DNA of 24,331 bases from Dehalococcoidia bacterium (GTDB lineage Bacteria > Chloroflexota > Dehalococcoidia > UBA3495): the NCBI GenBank assembly GCA_030753265.1, contig JASMCQ010000099.1:1-24331 (forward strand), written 5' to 3'. Of this stretch, positions 7,661 to 15,234 are shown in pieces. The number at the start of each line of letters is the position of its first letter. Within the stretch, counting starts at the first letter, position 1. Both the position numbers and the translations under genes were made by a program. The notes beneath the pieces are model-generated. The model ran no database searches. It was not told the origin of the DNA and was given only the letters and a program-made list of their open reading frames with translations.

Positions 7661-7753
7661 GGCGGGTGTGGGGCGCGACGGCTCTCCTCCGGTGGGCCGC
7701 TGGAGATGGGTGGGCGAGCAAATGGACGTTGAAGATGCTCCGAGGGGTTTTTT

Positions 7754-7999
7754 ATGTCAAGCTCGATGACCGGCGCCCATCGCTCCGGTGTTGAGGTGGT
7801 TTACGATATACTCTCGACTTGCGACAACGGTGGCCTCAACAAGACCACGGTCATGGACAGCTGCGATCTGAGCGACGCCCAGCTTCACCAGTACCTTTCC
7901 ATCCTCTGCGAGGGAAGCCTTATCGTGGAAACTGGTGAGGGCCTCTTACGGATCACGCCTGCGGGGCAAAAACCCTGGGGCGGATGTCCGGCGAGGTAA
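7754..7999 (+). CDS. ArnR1-like (HTH_45) winged-helix protein, C-terminus probably frameshifted
   Basis: The ATG at 7754, with GAGGGG about 7 bases upstream, gives 81 residues. The core matches the HTH_45/ArnR1-like winged helix of small archaeal and bacterial regulators: VEVVYDILSTC, then NKTTVMDSCDLSDAQLHQYL (recognition helix region), ILCEGSLIVE and a wing ending LRITPAGQK. The annotated end WGGCPAR is atypical. If the A-run at 7968-7972 had one more base, the frame would continue as TLGRMSGEVKTLRGLRSDLS and so on to TAG at 8044-8046, giving a 97-residue protein with the C-terminal helix this family normally has. The gene is therefore either frameshifted or carries an assembly error; ribosomal slippage is a weaker option. 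DNA binding is inferred from family; the target is unknown. Confidence 0.75.
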   Translation: MSSSMTGAHRSGVEVVYDILSTCDNGGLNKTTVMDSCDLSDAQLHQYLSILCEGSLIVETGEGLLRITPAGQKPWGGCPAR

Positions 8000-8112
8000 A
8001 GACGCTTCGCGGCCTGAGAAGCGATTTGTCCCTCAGCCAAGCCTAGCGGCCGGCGGTTCCCTACGTCATTGACCGCGCCGCCATGGTCCTCCCGGTGAAA
8101 CCCGGGTGTTCG

Positions 8113-9015
8113 TCAGTTTTCCGCGGCGCGGGTTGTCGCCGCGCTGTGCTGTTGGTCGGCATGGTAGGAGCTGCGAACCAGCGGGCCCGAGGCCACGTGC
8201 TTGAAGCCCATGGCTTCTCCGGCTCCCTGTAGCTCGGCGAACTCGTCCGGGGCGTAGAACCGGGCCACCGGAATATGCTTGGCGGACGGGCGCAGGTATT
8301 GGCCGATGGTCAGCAGGTCGCAGCCCACGGCCCGCAAATCTTCCATGGTCTCCAGCACCTCTTTCGTGGTCTCTCCCAGGCCCACGATGATCCCCGATTT
8401 GGTGACCGTCGCCGGATTGATCTCCTTGGCTCTGGCCAGCAGCTCCACAGAGAGCCGGTAGTCACCCTTGGGTCTCACCTTGGGGAAGATGCGCCGGGCC
8501 GACTCTATGTTGTGGTTCAGCACCTCGGGGCGGGTTTCGACAACCTTCTTGAGTGCCGTGTATGAACCCTCGAAGTCGGGAATCAGGACTTCGATCTTGC
8601 AGCCGGGGGCCAGTTGGCGGACCTTCTTGATGCAGGCGGCGAAGATAAACGCGCCGCCGTCGGGCAGGTCGTCCCGGTTGACCGAGGTAATGACGCAGAA
8701 ACGGAGTCCCATCGTTCTAACCGTTTCCGCCAGGCGGGTGGGTTCCAGGAGGTCTATCCCCGTGGGACGGCCCGTGGTGACGGCACAGTAGTGGCAGCGG
8801 CGGGTGCAGATATCGCCCAGGATCATGAAGGTCGCGGTGCCCCACTCCCAGCACTCACCGATGTTGGGGCAGCGGGCCGACTCGCAGACCGTGTGCAACT
8901 GGTGGCCTCGCAGCACCTGTTGCAGCTCCAGGTAGCGAGGGCTGCCCGGAGCCCGTACTTTCAGCCACTCCGGCAACCTGGGCTTGCTGGCAGCTCTCCC
9001 GCCTCGCTCCGCCAT
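8113..9015 (-). CDS. lipA: Lipoyl synthase LipA
   Basis: This radical SAM enzyme inserts two sulfur atoms into octanoyl groups on lipoyl domains. From ATG at 9015 the protein has 300 residues, normal for LipA; a GTG at 9051 would add 12 residues but its Shine-Dalgarno is too close. Seen: RLPEWLKVRAP near the N-terminus, the auxiliary [4Fe-4S] cluster cysteines C44, C49, C55 (C-x4-C-x5-C), the radical SAM cysteines C70, C74, C77 (CTRRCHYC), VTSVNRDDLPDGGA, and the C-terminal RSSYHADQ carrying the serine that binds the auxiliary cluster. It is the last gene of the minus-strand group, 99 bases after gmk. No lipB or lplA is visible in the window. Confidence 0.97.
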   Translation of the reverse strand: MAERGGRAASKPRLPEWLKVRAPGSPRYLELQQVLRGHQLHTVCESARCPNIGECWEWGTATFMILGDICTRRCHYCAVTTGRPTGIDLLEPTRLAETVRTMGLRFCVITSVNRDDLPDGGAFIFAACIKKVRQLAPGCKIEVLIPDFEGSYTALKKVVETRPEVLNHNIESARRIFPKVRPKGDYRLSVELLARAKEINPATVTKSGIIVGLGETTKEVLETMEDLRAVGCDLLTIGQYLRPSAKHIPVARFYAPDEFAELQGAGEAMGFKHVASGPLVRSSYHADQQHSAATTRAAEN

Positions 9016-9114
9016 CACTTCACCATTGACGCCAAGACCTTGGGCAAGCACGTCCCTTCAGGAGCCGTTTCGCCCGGGAAGAGGCACGCCCCTCCCGGCC
9101 AGAGGGCGCCGGTT

Positions 9115-9726
9115 TCAAGAGAGTTGGACGCTTCGAGGGACCACGCGACACTTCTCGGCGGAGATGATGGCGGCGATGTCCGCCACGGCCTGATCCAGGC
9201 AGTCGTCGCAGTTGGTCACCCGGTAGTCGAACTCGTTGACCCGGGCAAGCTCCTCGCGGGCGACACCCAGGCGTAACTCCAACTCATGGGGGCTTTCGGT
9301 CATGCGCTGGGTCAACCGCCGTTCCAGCTCTTCGAAGGTACCGGGCACCATGAAGATAAACACCGCTTCGGGCGCCAGCCGCCGGACCGTCTCCGCTCCC
9401 TGCACGTCCACCTTGAGAATCACGTCGTTCCCAGCCTCGAACCCCTCGCCGACCTGGCTGCGGGGCACCCCGTACCAGCGTCCGTAAACCTCGGCGCACT
9501 CCAGGAACTCACACCGCTCTTTCATGCCGAGGAAGGTGTCCTGGTCGAGGAAAATGTAGTCCACTCCGTCCCGCTCCCCCGGACGCTGCGGACGCGTGGT
9601 CGCGGTCACCACGAAGTGCCAGGGCCGGTCTAGCTTCCGCAGTCCGGTCAGGGCGGCGTCCTTGCCGACCCCGGACGGCCCGGACAGAACCACCAGAAGC
9701 GGTGTCCCGGTTTTGATGTCCGGCAT
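9115..9726 (-). CDS. gmk: Guanylate kinase
   Basis: Phosphorylates GMP to GDP. ATG at 9726, preceded by AGGTG eight bases upstream, gives 203 residues (family about 190-210); a GTG at 9735, directly abutting the aroA stop, is the alternative. Seen: P-loop LSGPSGVGKDAAL (G16-D23), the GMP-binding stretch TATTRPQRPGERDGVDYIF, FLECAEVYGRWYGVP, and the LKVDVQGAETVRR core. In the P-loop the usual Ser/Thr after the lysine is Asp (GKD); I believe some Chloroflexota Gmk proteins share this, but that is memory. The LID arginine region RLTQRMTESPHELELRL is intact. Confidence 0.96.
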   Translation of the reverse strand: MPDIKTGTPLLVVLSGPSGVGKDAALTGLRKLDRPWHFVVTATTRPQRPGERDGVDYIFLDQDTFLGMKERCEFLECAEVYGRWYGVPRSQVGEGFEAGNDVILKVDVQGAETVRRLAPEAVFIFMVPGTFEELERRLTQRMTESPHELELRLGVAREELARVNEFDYRVTNCDDCLDQAVADIAAIISAEKCRVVPRSVQLS

Positions 9727-9735
9727 ATCCCGCAC

Positions 9736-11055
9736 CTAGACCGTCGCCCCCTCATCTGCGTCATCCTCGCCGCAGAGTTGGGCCAGGTGCTTCCAGAAGC
9801 CTGGGTAGGACACCGTGGCGTCGTCCGCCCCGGCGACGGCGGTCTCTCCGCCGGCCAGGACCCCGGCCACCGCCAAGGCCATGGCCAGCCGGTGGTCCCG
9901 GTGGCTCTGGCACGCCGCTCCGGAGAGGCGCCCGTTACCCTGGATCACCATACCGTCCGGCCGGGCTTCGATCCGTGCGCCCAGCCGGCGCAACTCGCTG
10001 ACGGTGGTCTCGATACGGTCGGACTCCTTGACCCGAAGTTCAGCGGCGTCGCGAATTACCGTGGTACCCTCGGCAAAACAGGCAGCCACCGCCAGCACCG
10101 GCAGTTCGTCCAGTATCCGAGGGATAATATCTCCTCCGAGTTCGATTCCTTTCAAGGGGCCTGATTGCACCGCTATATCCGCCACCGGCTCTCCACCGGC
10201 CGTGCGTTCCTCCACCAGCCGGAGGTTCGTCCCCGCGCCCATCGCCCGCAGCGCCTCGAGTATCCCGGTGCGGCTGGGATTGAGGCCCACTCCTCGCACC
10301 AGGATGCGGGCATTGGGGTGGCACAAACCGGCAACCAGCCAGAAGGCGGCTGAGCTGATATCCCCCGGCACGGCGATATCCACCGCGTTGAGCTGGGCCG
10401 GATGCAGCACCAGCGTCAACCCATCGGCTTCGACGGCTGCCCCCATGGCCGTGACCATGCGCTCGGTATGGTCGCGGGAAAGCGCCGGCTGATGCAGGAT
10501 GGTGTCGCCATTGGCTGACAGCCCGGCCAGCATGATGCTGGATTTAACCTGGGCACTGGCCACGGGCATGGTGTACTCGATGCCTCGCAGGGACCCGCCG
10601 CGGATAGTCAGGGGGGCCAGGGTGTTGTCGCTTCGACCGAGTATCTGGGCTCCCATCTGTTGCAACGGTTGCACCACCCGGCCCATGGGACGGGCACGGA
10701 GGGAGGCGTCGCCGGTCAGCACCGATAGGAAGGGCTGGCCCGCCAAGAGGCCGGAGAGAAGCCGCATGGAGGTGCCGCTATTGCCGGCGTCCAAGATGTC
10801 CGCCGGTTCTCCCAATCCCTGGCCGGCGCCGCGTACCACCACGGCGCCCGGCTGTTGGCCCGGTTCAATAACGGCGCCCAATGCCTTGAGGCAGGTCATG
10901 GTGGAGATGACGTCGTCGCCATCGGAAAGGCCGGTGACCAGGGCATCACCCTGGGCCATTGCGTTCAAGATAAGGGCCCGGTGGGAGATGGACTTGTCCC
11001 CGGGCACGGCGAGGGTCCCACCCAAAAAGGCGGGACGTTGGACCGTCCTCTGCAA
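9736..11055 (-). CDS. aroA: 3-phosphoshikimate 1-carboxyvinyltransferase (EPSP synthase)
   Basis: Joins shikimate-3-phosphate and phosphoenolpyruvate in the shikimate pathway. The start is TTG at 11055 with GGGAGG nine bases upstream; no ATG or GTG lies near the N-terminus. 439 residues, as expected. Motifs: PGDKSISHRALIL at about 18-30 (Lys21, Ser22, Arg26 bind substrate), DAGNSGTSMRLLSGLLAG at about 91-108 (phosphoenolpyruvate pocket), SAQVKSSIMLAGL, DISSAAFWLVAG, the catalytic region DELPVLAVAACFAEGTT, ELRVKESDRI, and DHRLAMALAVAG near the end. It lies directly upstream of gmk and 118 bases downstream of tyrA. Confidence 0.97.
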   Translation of the reverse strand: MQRTVQRPAFLGGTLAVPGDKSISHRALILNAMAQGDALVTGLSDGDDVISTMTCLKALGAVIEPGQQPGAVVVRGAGQGLGEPADILDAGNSGTSMRLLSGLLAGQPFLSVLTGDASLRARPMGRVVQPLQQMGAQILGRSDNTLAPLTIRGGSLRGIEYTMPVASAQVKSSIMLAGLSANGDTILHQPALSRDHTERMVTAMGAAVEADGLTLVLHPAQLNAVDIAVPGDISSAAFWLVAGLCHPNARILVRGVGLNPSRTGILEALRAMGAGTNLRLVEERTAGGEPVADIAVQSGPLKGIELGGDIIPRILDELPVLAVAACFAEGTTVIRDAAELRVKESDRIETTVSELRRLGARIEARPDGMVIQGNGRLSGAACQSHRDHRLAMALAVAGVLAGGETAVAGADDATVSYPGFWKHLAQLCGEDDADEGATV

Positions 11056-11173
11056 TGCCCCGTACCTCCCCGTGCCCGTTGATCGAGCACCAATGGGTTT
11101 CCACCTCTCCGGAGCGCGAACGCGGGTCAGCGACCCGGGGCCCGGCGCCGAACGTTGAAGGGCGGCCCCGCCG

Positions 11174-12199
11174 CTACTTTTTTTTGCGACCGAAACCGTC
11201 CGTCTCTTTGAATAGCTTCTTTTGGGCTTCCATCCCCCGCCGCCCCAACCGACCCACGAACATATCGCCCATGGTTTCGGCGAAGGACGGAATATCCGAG
11301 TGGGAGCCTGCCCGCCGGACCTGAGGATTCAACGCTCCGGACTGCCACATGGAACGGGCGACGAATGCCTTCTCGAAAACCTGGTGGACCTCATCATTAT
11401 TGGGACCGCCCTCGCTGTCCAGCAGTTGCCGGACCGCGTGGAGTTCGCGGATGAAAGCGTCGATCCAGGCCACGATTGGTTCGGGGTTGCTGACACATAT
11501 ATCCCGGTGCATGGCCGGGTCCCCCGATGCCAGGCGAGAGACGTCGGTGTAACCCGAGGCCGCCAACTGGGCGATGTCTTCCCAATTCGCGCTCTTGGAG
11601 GTGCAGCCGACCAGGGCCACGGACAGCAGAAAGGGGAGGTGGCTAGCGGCCGCCACGAAACTGTCATGCTCGTCCACGCCGATGAAGAAGGGGCGGGCGC
11701 CGATGGCCTCGGCAAGGGTCGTTATCTCGGAAACCGCGGCCTGACGGGCCCGAGGACTGGGGACTATGCAGTAGGCCCGATCGCGAAACAGCGCCGCATC
11801 GGCAGCTTCCGGGCCAGAGGCTTCCTTCCCAGCCATCGGGTGCCCGCCGACGAAATCCACGCCCTTGGGCAGGAATTCGTCGGCCCACTCCAGCACCATC
11901 TTCTTGGAGCTGCCAACGTCGGTCACCACGCAGCCATCCTCCAAGTTCGGGCCCAGCGTCTCCAGCAGGTCCCGCATCCCCATAACTGGTATGGCCATGA
12001 TGACTATGTCCGCGTCACGGACCGCCGAACTCAACCGGTTCTCGACCTTATTAAAAGCGCCCCGTTTATGGGCGCCTCCTCTGGCGGCATGGTCATAGTC
12101 GGTGCCCACTACCTCTAGGTTCTTCAGGTGGGACTGCCGCAGCGCGAGGGCGAGTGATGTTCCGATCAGACCGGTGCCGACGATAGCTACCTTGGCCAT
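11174..12199 (-). CDS. tyrA: Prephenate (or arogenate) dehydrogenase TyrA
   Basis: Catalyses oxidative decarboxylation of prephenate towards tyrosine with NAD(P). ATG at 12199 with GGAGG six bases upstream gives 341 residues. Seen: Rossmann motif VAIVGTGLIGTSLALAL at the N-terminus, ending in acidic VVGTDYD, which favours NAD; VVTDVGSSKK; the substrate block FVGGHPMAGKEASGPEAA; and AAASHLPFLLSVAL with the catalytic-type His. In that block the second His of the common SHLPH is Phe. No ACT or chorismate mutase domain is fused. With aroA downstream it forms an aromatic amino acid pair. The C-terminus is lysine-rich (GRKKK). Confidence 0.93.
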   Translation of the reverse strand: MAKVAIVGTGLIGTSLALALRQSHLKNLEVVGTDYDHAARGGAHKRGAFNKVENRLSSAVRDADIVIMAIPVMGMRDLLETLGPNLEDGCVVTDVGSSKKMVLEWADEFLPKGVDFVGGHPMAGKEASGPEAADAALFRDRAYCIVPSPRARQAAVSEITTLAEAIGARPFFIGVDEHDSFVAAASHLPFLLSVALVGCTSKSANWEDIAQLAASGYTDVSRLASGDPAMHRDICVSNPEPIVAWIDAFIRELHAVRQLLDSEGGPNNDEVHQVFEKAFVARSMWQSGALNPQVRRAGSHSDIPSFAETMGDMFVGRLGRRGMEAQKKLFKETDGFGRKKK

Positions 12200-12418
12200 G
12201 GGTACCTCCGTGAAGGGCGTATAGCGAGGCCCAAAAGAAACGCCGGCAGGGCCTAGGCACGAAGCGCCCGCACCTACGACGTAGAAGCTTTTGTACGACT
12301 TATCTTACACCATTCTAGGAAAGGCTGGAACGGCTCACGCGGACTCGAACAGCGGACCGCCGGCGGGGAACGGCGCCCCGGGACTCAGCCGGCGTGGGCC
12401 GGGCGGAACGGGGTAGTC

Positions 12419-12436
12419 CCCCGGAGCCCTCCGGGG
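12419..12436 (-). terminator. GC-rich hairpin after the substrate-binding gene
   Basis: CCCCGGAG and CTCCGGGG (read on the minus strand) form a stem directly after the stop codon at 12438-12440. No T-run follows, so as an intrinsic terminator it is weak. The rest of 12200-12437, ahead of tyrA, shows no gene and only poor promoter matches. Confidence 0.4.
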
Positions 12437-12437
12437 T

Positions 12438-13367
12438 TCAGCCCTGCAAAGCCTGGTAGAACTCGGGGCGAACGATCCGGTCGTATTCCTGACGCGCCTT
12501 TACCAGTCCAGCATCCAGCAAGATATCCTGCTGCGCTTCGAACTCAGGCCGGTCCAGCCGCGGGTCGGCGGGCCAGGTTTCCTGGTCCTTCAACCTGGCC
12601 ACCGATAGCACGACCACTTCCTTGTCGATGTCAGGGAAGAATGAGGCAACAGCGTCGCCAACCGCCGCGGCATCGTTCCCGGCTATCCAGCCCAGCGCCC
12701 GGGCGAAGCCACGGACGAACGCGGCCGCCACCTCCGGCTTGGCATCCAGAAAACTGTTGGTAGCGCAGAACGAGGAGTAGGCCACGTGGCCGATGACCGG
12801 ACCCAATGCCACGGCCATCTGGGCCTGCCCTGAGGTCAACAGTTGCTCGGCCGCCGGCTGTGGCAGGTGGATGAAATCCCCCTCCCCTCCAACAAACGCG
12901 GCCGTCGCCTGGTCCAGCGACAGTCCCGGCACCAGCTTCAAACGGGCCGGATCCACACCGAGCCGGCGTAGCGCGAACTGGCAGGAGGCCCAGGGCATGT
13001 CCGTGAAAGAGATCGGTATCAACGACGCGCCCCGGAGGGACTCCAGGTCGAACTCTTCCTGGGGCCGGCGGCCCAGCAAGAAAAACCCGTCCCGGGCGTT
13101 GATCTTAGCGATGTGGGCCGGCACCGTCTCCGCTCCCCAGCCGAAGGCGATGATGCCTCGCATGATGCCACTCTGGGCGATGTCGGCCCCGTCGTGGATC
13201 AAGGCGTCAAGGGCATGGGAGAACTTGGGAGGGCAGGTGGTGAAAGTCACGTCCAAGCCCTCTTGTTCCAGGAATCCCCCGGCTACGGCCACGTAGATCG
13301 GTGTGTAGAAAAGGCTGTGCCAGGTCTCCATCAAGCGCAGTGTTTGGCGGGGCTTGCTGGCGGTCAC
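12438..13367 (-). CDS. NMT1/THI5-like (SsuA/ThiY-type) substrate-binding fold protein without signal peptide
   Basis: GTG at 13367 with AGGAGG five bases upstream gives 309 residues. The opening, RLMETWHSLFYTPIYVAVAG followed by GFLEQEGLDVTF, is the pattern of NitT/TauT and NMT1/THI5 periplasmic-binding folds; ADIAQSGIMRGIIAFGWG and GEGDFIHLPQPAAEQLL (domain 2) fit the same family. Unlike a normal ABC transporter binding protein, it has no signal peptide, lipobox or membrane segment, and no permease or ATPase gene sits beside it. It may be cytoplasmic: a ligand-binding protein or a THI5-like enzyme of pyrimidine (thiamine) metabolism. The cysteine-rich motif of yeast THI5 is not visible. The ligand cannot be told. 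It is divergent from otsA, with its own promoter candidate. Confidence 0.72.
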   Translation of the reverse strand: MTASKPRQTLRLMETWHSLFYTPIYVAVAGGFLEQEGLDVTFTTCPPKFSHALDALIHDGADIAQSGIMRGIIAFGWGAETVPAHIAKINARDGFFLLGRRPQEEFDLESLRGASLIPISFTDMPWASCQFALRRLGVDPARLKLVPGLSLDQATAAFVGGEGDFIHLPQPAAEQLLTSGQAQMAVALGPVIGHVAYSSFCATNSFLDAKPEVAAAFVRGFARALGWIAGNDAAAVGDAVASFFPDIDKEVVVLSVARLKDQETWPADPRLDRPEFEAQQDILLDAGLVKARQEYDRIVRPEFYQALQG

Positions 13368-13443
13368 GTTGCCTCCTTGCTAGCGTTGATTCTAAGGTTC
13401 ATCCCTCCGCGGCAAGCGGGCCAATAGCCGCCGAGGCGCCGGT

Positions 13444-13472
13444 ATGGTACATATGTGTGAACAACGTGTCAA
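13444..13472 (-). promoter_or_regulatory. Sigma70-like promoter for the substrate-binding-like gene
   Basis: On the minus strand TTGACA (13472-13467) is followed after 17 bases by TACCAT (13449-13444). The -35 is perfect and the -10 matches 4 of 6. The 5' leader would be about 70 bases, ending at the GTG at 13367. Confidence 0.6.
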
Positions 13473-13498
13473 TATTTCGCCACAGGCGTGCCGGCCGT

Positions 13499-13527
13499 TT
13501 GACCTTTGCGACGGAGTGTGACAAAAT
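13499..13527 (+). promoter_or_regulatory. Sigma70-like promoter for otsAB
   Basis: TTGACC (13499-13504), a 17-base spacer and CAAAAT (13522-13527) match the consensus at 5 of 6 and 4 of 6 positions. The leader to otsA would be about 140 bases. The -35 boxes of this and the divergent promoter are only 26 bases apart, so one regulator could affect both. Confidence 0.5.
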
Positions 13528-13639
13528 ATTTGGAGTGTTTTTGTGCTCCCCACGACGCCGGGAAACCGGTTCCTATTTTAGTTCCCCCCTAACGGCGTTT
13601 CCCCCAGAGTTGGACCAATTGGTAAGGGGTAGGGTTGAT

Positions 13640-13660
13640 GGCCCCCGAATGTTCTTCGGG
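13640..13660 (+). other. Leader hairpin just before otsA
   Basis: CCCGAA and TTCGGG (13643-13648 and 13654-13659) form a 6-bp hairpin with a 5-base loop, ending 17 bases before the chosen ATG. If translation began at the ATG at 13638, this would instead be coding. It may modulate ribosome access. Confidence 0.4.
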
Positions 13661-13676
13661 CTGGAGTGGTAGGGTG

Positions 13677-15185
13677 ATGAGCGTACCGGTTTGGGGCAAA
13701 GAGGATCTACAGAGGTTGGCCAGGCGGGAGATGGGGGACTATCATCTGATCGTCGTCTCCAACCGCCAACCCTACATCCACAACCTGATCGATGGAGATC
13801 TGCGATACGTGGTCCCCTCGGGGGGGCTGATAACGGCGCTGGACCCGCTGATGCAGGAGTGCGGAGGGTCGTGGGTCGCCCACGGGGGCGGCAATGGCGA
13901 CTGGTACGCGGTAGATGACAAGAACCGGGTCATGGTCCCTCCGGATGATCCACGGTACACCATGCGCCTGGTCTGGTTGACCGAAGAAGAGGAACGGGGC
14001 TACTACTACGGATTTTCCAACGAGGCTCTTTGGCCCCTGTGCCACAACGCCTATATCGAGCCCGCCTTCGACGCCAATGATTGGGAGACCTACAAGGCCG
14101 TCAATCAGGTGTTCGCCGATCAGGTGCTGGAAGAAATCGACGGCCGGCCGGCGGCGGTTTTCACCCAGGACTATCACCTGGCGCTGCTACCCCGCCTCAT
14201 CCGGAATGCCGACCCCAATATCGTAACCGGCCAATTCTGGCATATCCCCTGGCCCAGTCCCGAGATCTTTCGGATCTGCCCCTGGCAAACCGAGCTGCTG
14301 GACGGGCTGCTGGGAAACGACCTCTTGGGGTTCCACATCGGGGATCACTGTAACAACTTTCTGAACACCGCGGCCCGGTTCACGAATGCGATGGTGGACG
14401 GAGAGTACAACCTGGTCAGATACCGAAACGAGCCCACGGTCGTCCGGCCGTTCCCGATCAGCGTCGATTTCGAGCAGATCAACCGGGATGCCCAGAACGA
14501 CGACGTGACCGAGGAGATGGAGCGTCTTACCGATGAACTGAACCTGGGCGGCAAGGTGGTTGGCCTCGGCATCGATAGAATAGACTACACCAAAGGCATC
14601 CCCCACCGTTTCCGGGCGGTGGGACGCTTTCTCGAAAAACACCCTGAATACGTGGGCAAGGTGGTCTTCATCCAAGCCGGGGTGATGAGCCGGGTCAATA
14701 TCGACGCTTATCAGGAGCTTTCCGAGCAGATCGATCAACTGCTGGAGAAGATAAACGGCCGGTTCGCCCGCCTCGGCTGGAAGCCCATTATCTACATGCC
14801 CGACGATCTGCCCGACGTCACCTTGATGGCGCTGCGCCGGCTGGCCAATTTCTGCGTCGTGAGTTCACTGCACGACGGAATGAACCTGGTGGCCAAGGAG
14901 TATGTGGCCAGCCGCTTCGACGAAGACGGCGTCCTCATCCTGAGTCCGTTCACCGGCGCGGCCCAGGAATTGACCGAAGCGATCATCGTCAACCCATACG
15001 CCACCGAACATTTCGCCGACGTCATTTATCGCGCCGTGGAGATGCCCTACGAGGAGCGCCGCTCGCGGATGGTCAGCATGCGCTCCACCGTGCGGGAAAA
15101 CAACATCTACAAGTGGGCGGCCCGTTTGCTCGTGGACCTCGCGCACGCGGCCCGGCGCTCCCGGCGGCCCCTGTTCACCTACTGA
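13677..15185 (+). CDS. otsA: Trehalose-6-phosphate synthase (GT20)
   Basis: Transfers glucose from a nucleotide sugar to glucose-6-phosphate, in the cytoplasm. 502 residues from the ATG at 13677; in-frame GTG 13674 and ATG 13638 are alternatives. GT20 landmarks in order: LIVVSNRQPYIHN with PSGGLITALDP (donor loop), TQDYHLALLPRLIR, FWHIPWPSPEIFRICPW, LLGNDLLGFHIGDHCNNFL, RPFPISVDFE, GIDRIDYTKGIPHRFRAVGR, and the C-terminal SSLHDGMNLVAKEYVASR with LSPFTGAAQEL. All active-site blocks look intact; the usual HDYHL reads QDYHL. otsB follows after 49 bases, which supports trehalose synthesis over other GT20 activities such as glucosylglycerol-phosphate synthesis. Confidence 0.94.
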   Translation: MSVPVWGKEDLQRLARREMGDYHLIVVSNRQPYIHNLIDGDLRYVVPSGGLITALDPLMQECGGSWVAHGGGNGDWYAVDDKNRVMVPPDDPRYTMRLVWLTEEEERGYYYGFSNEALWPLCHNAYIEPAFDANDWETYKAVNQVFADQVLEEIDGRPAAVFTQDYHLALLPRLIRNADPNIVTGQFWHIPWPSPEIFRICPWQTELLDGLLGNDLLGFHIGDHCNNFLNTAARFTNAMVDGEYNLVRYRNEPTVVRPFPISVDFEQINRDAQNDDVTEEMERLTDELNLGGKVVGLGIDRIDYTKGIPHRFRAVGRFLEKHPEYVGKVVFIQAGVMSRVNIDAYQELSEQIDQLLEKINGRFARLGWKPIIYMPDDLPDVTLMALRRLANFCVVSSLHDGMNLVAKEYVASRFDEDGVLILSPFTGAAQELTEAIIVNPYATEHFADVIYRAVEMPYEERRSRMVSMRSTVRENNIYKWAARLLVDLAHAARRSRRPLFTY

Positions 15186-15234
15186 TCCCCCGGCCGATCA
15201 TCCGGCGGCGGAAACGGCCCCCGGGACTGCGCTG

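Larger units (their letters stand above)
7249..7753. other. 505-base intergenic region with hairpins, no gene recognised
   Basis: This region lies between cbiH and a small regulator gene. Open frames in it are arginine- and serine-rich and show no family pattern. I find no tRNA, no cobalamin riboswitch and no CRISPR. It contains a perfect 11-bp hairpin (7527-7556) and a perfect 7-bp inverted repeat (7633-7660). It probably holds the 3' end of the cbi transcript and the promoter of the next gene; I cannot name a promoter with confidence. Confidence 0.5.

Noticed and set aside
7249..7753. Cobalamin riboswitch or tRNA in the spacer after cbiH
   Set aside because: I found no B12-box-like sequence and no T-loop or CCA-end pattern; a riboswitch would also be expected upstream of the cbi genes, not after them.
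7392..7769. A 125-codon open frame between cbiH and the winged-helix gene
   Set aside because: Composition is arginine/serine-rich with no domain pattern, it spans the perfect hairpins, and it runs into the start of the better-supported winged-helix gene.
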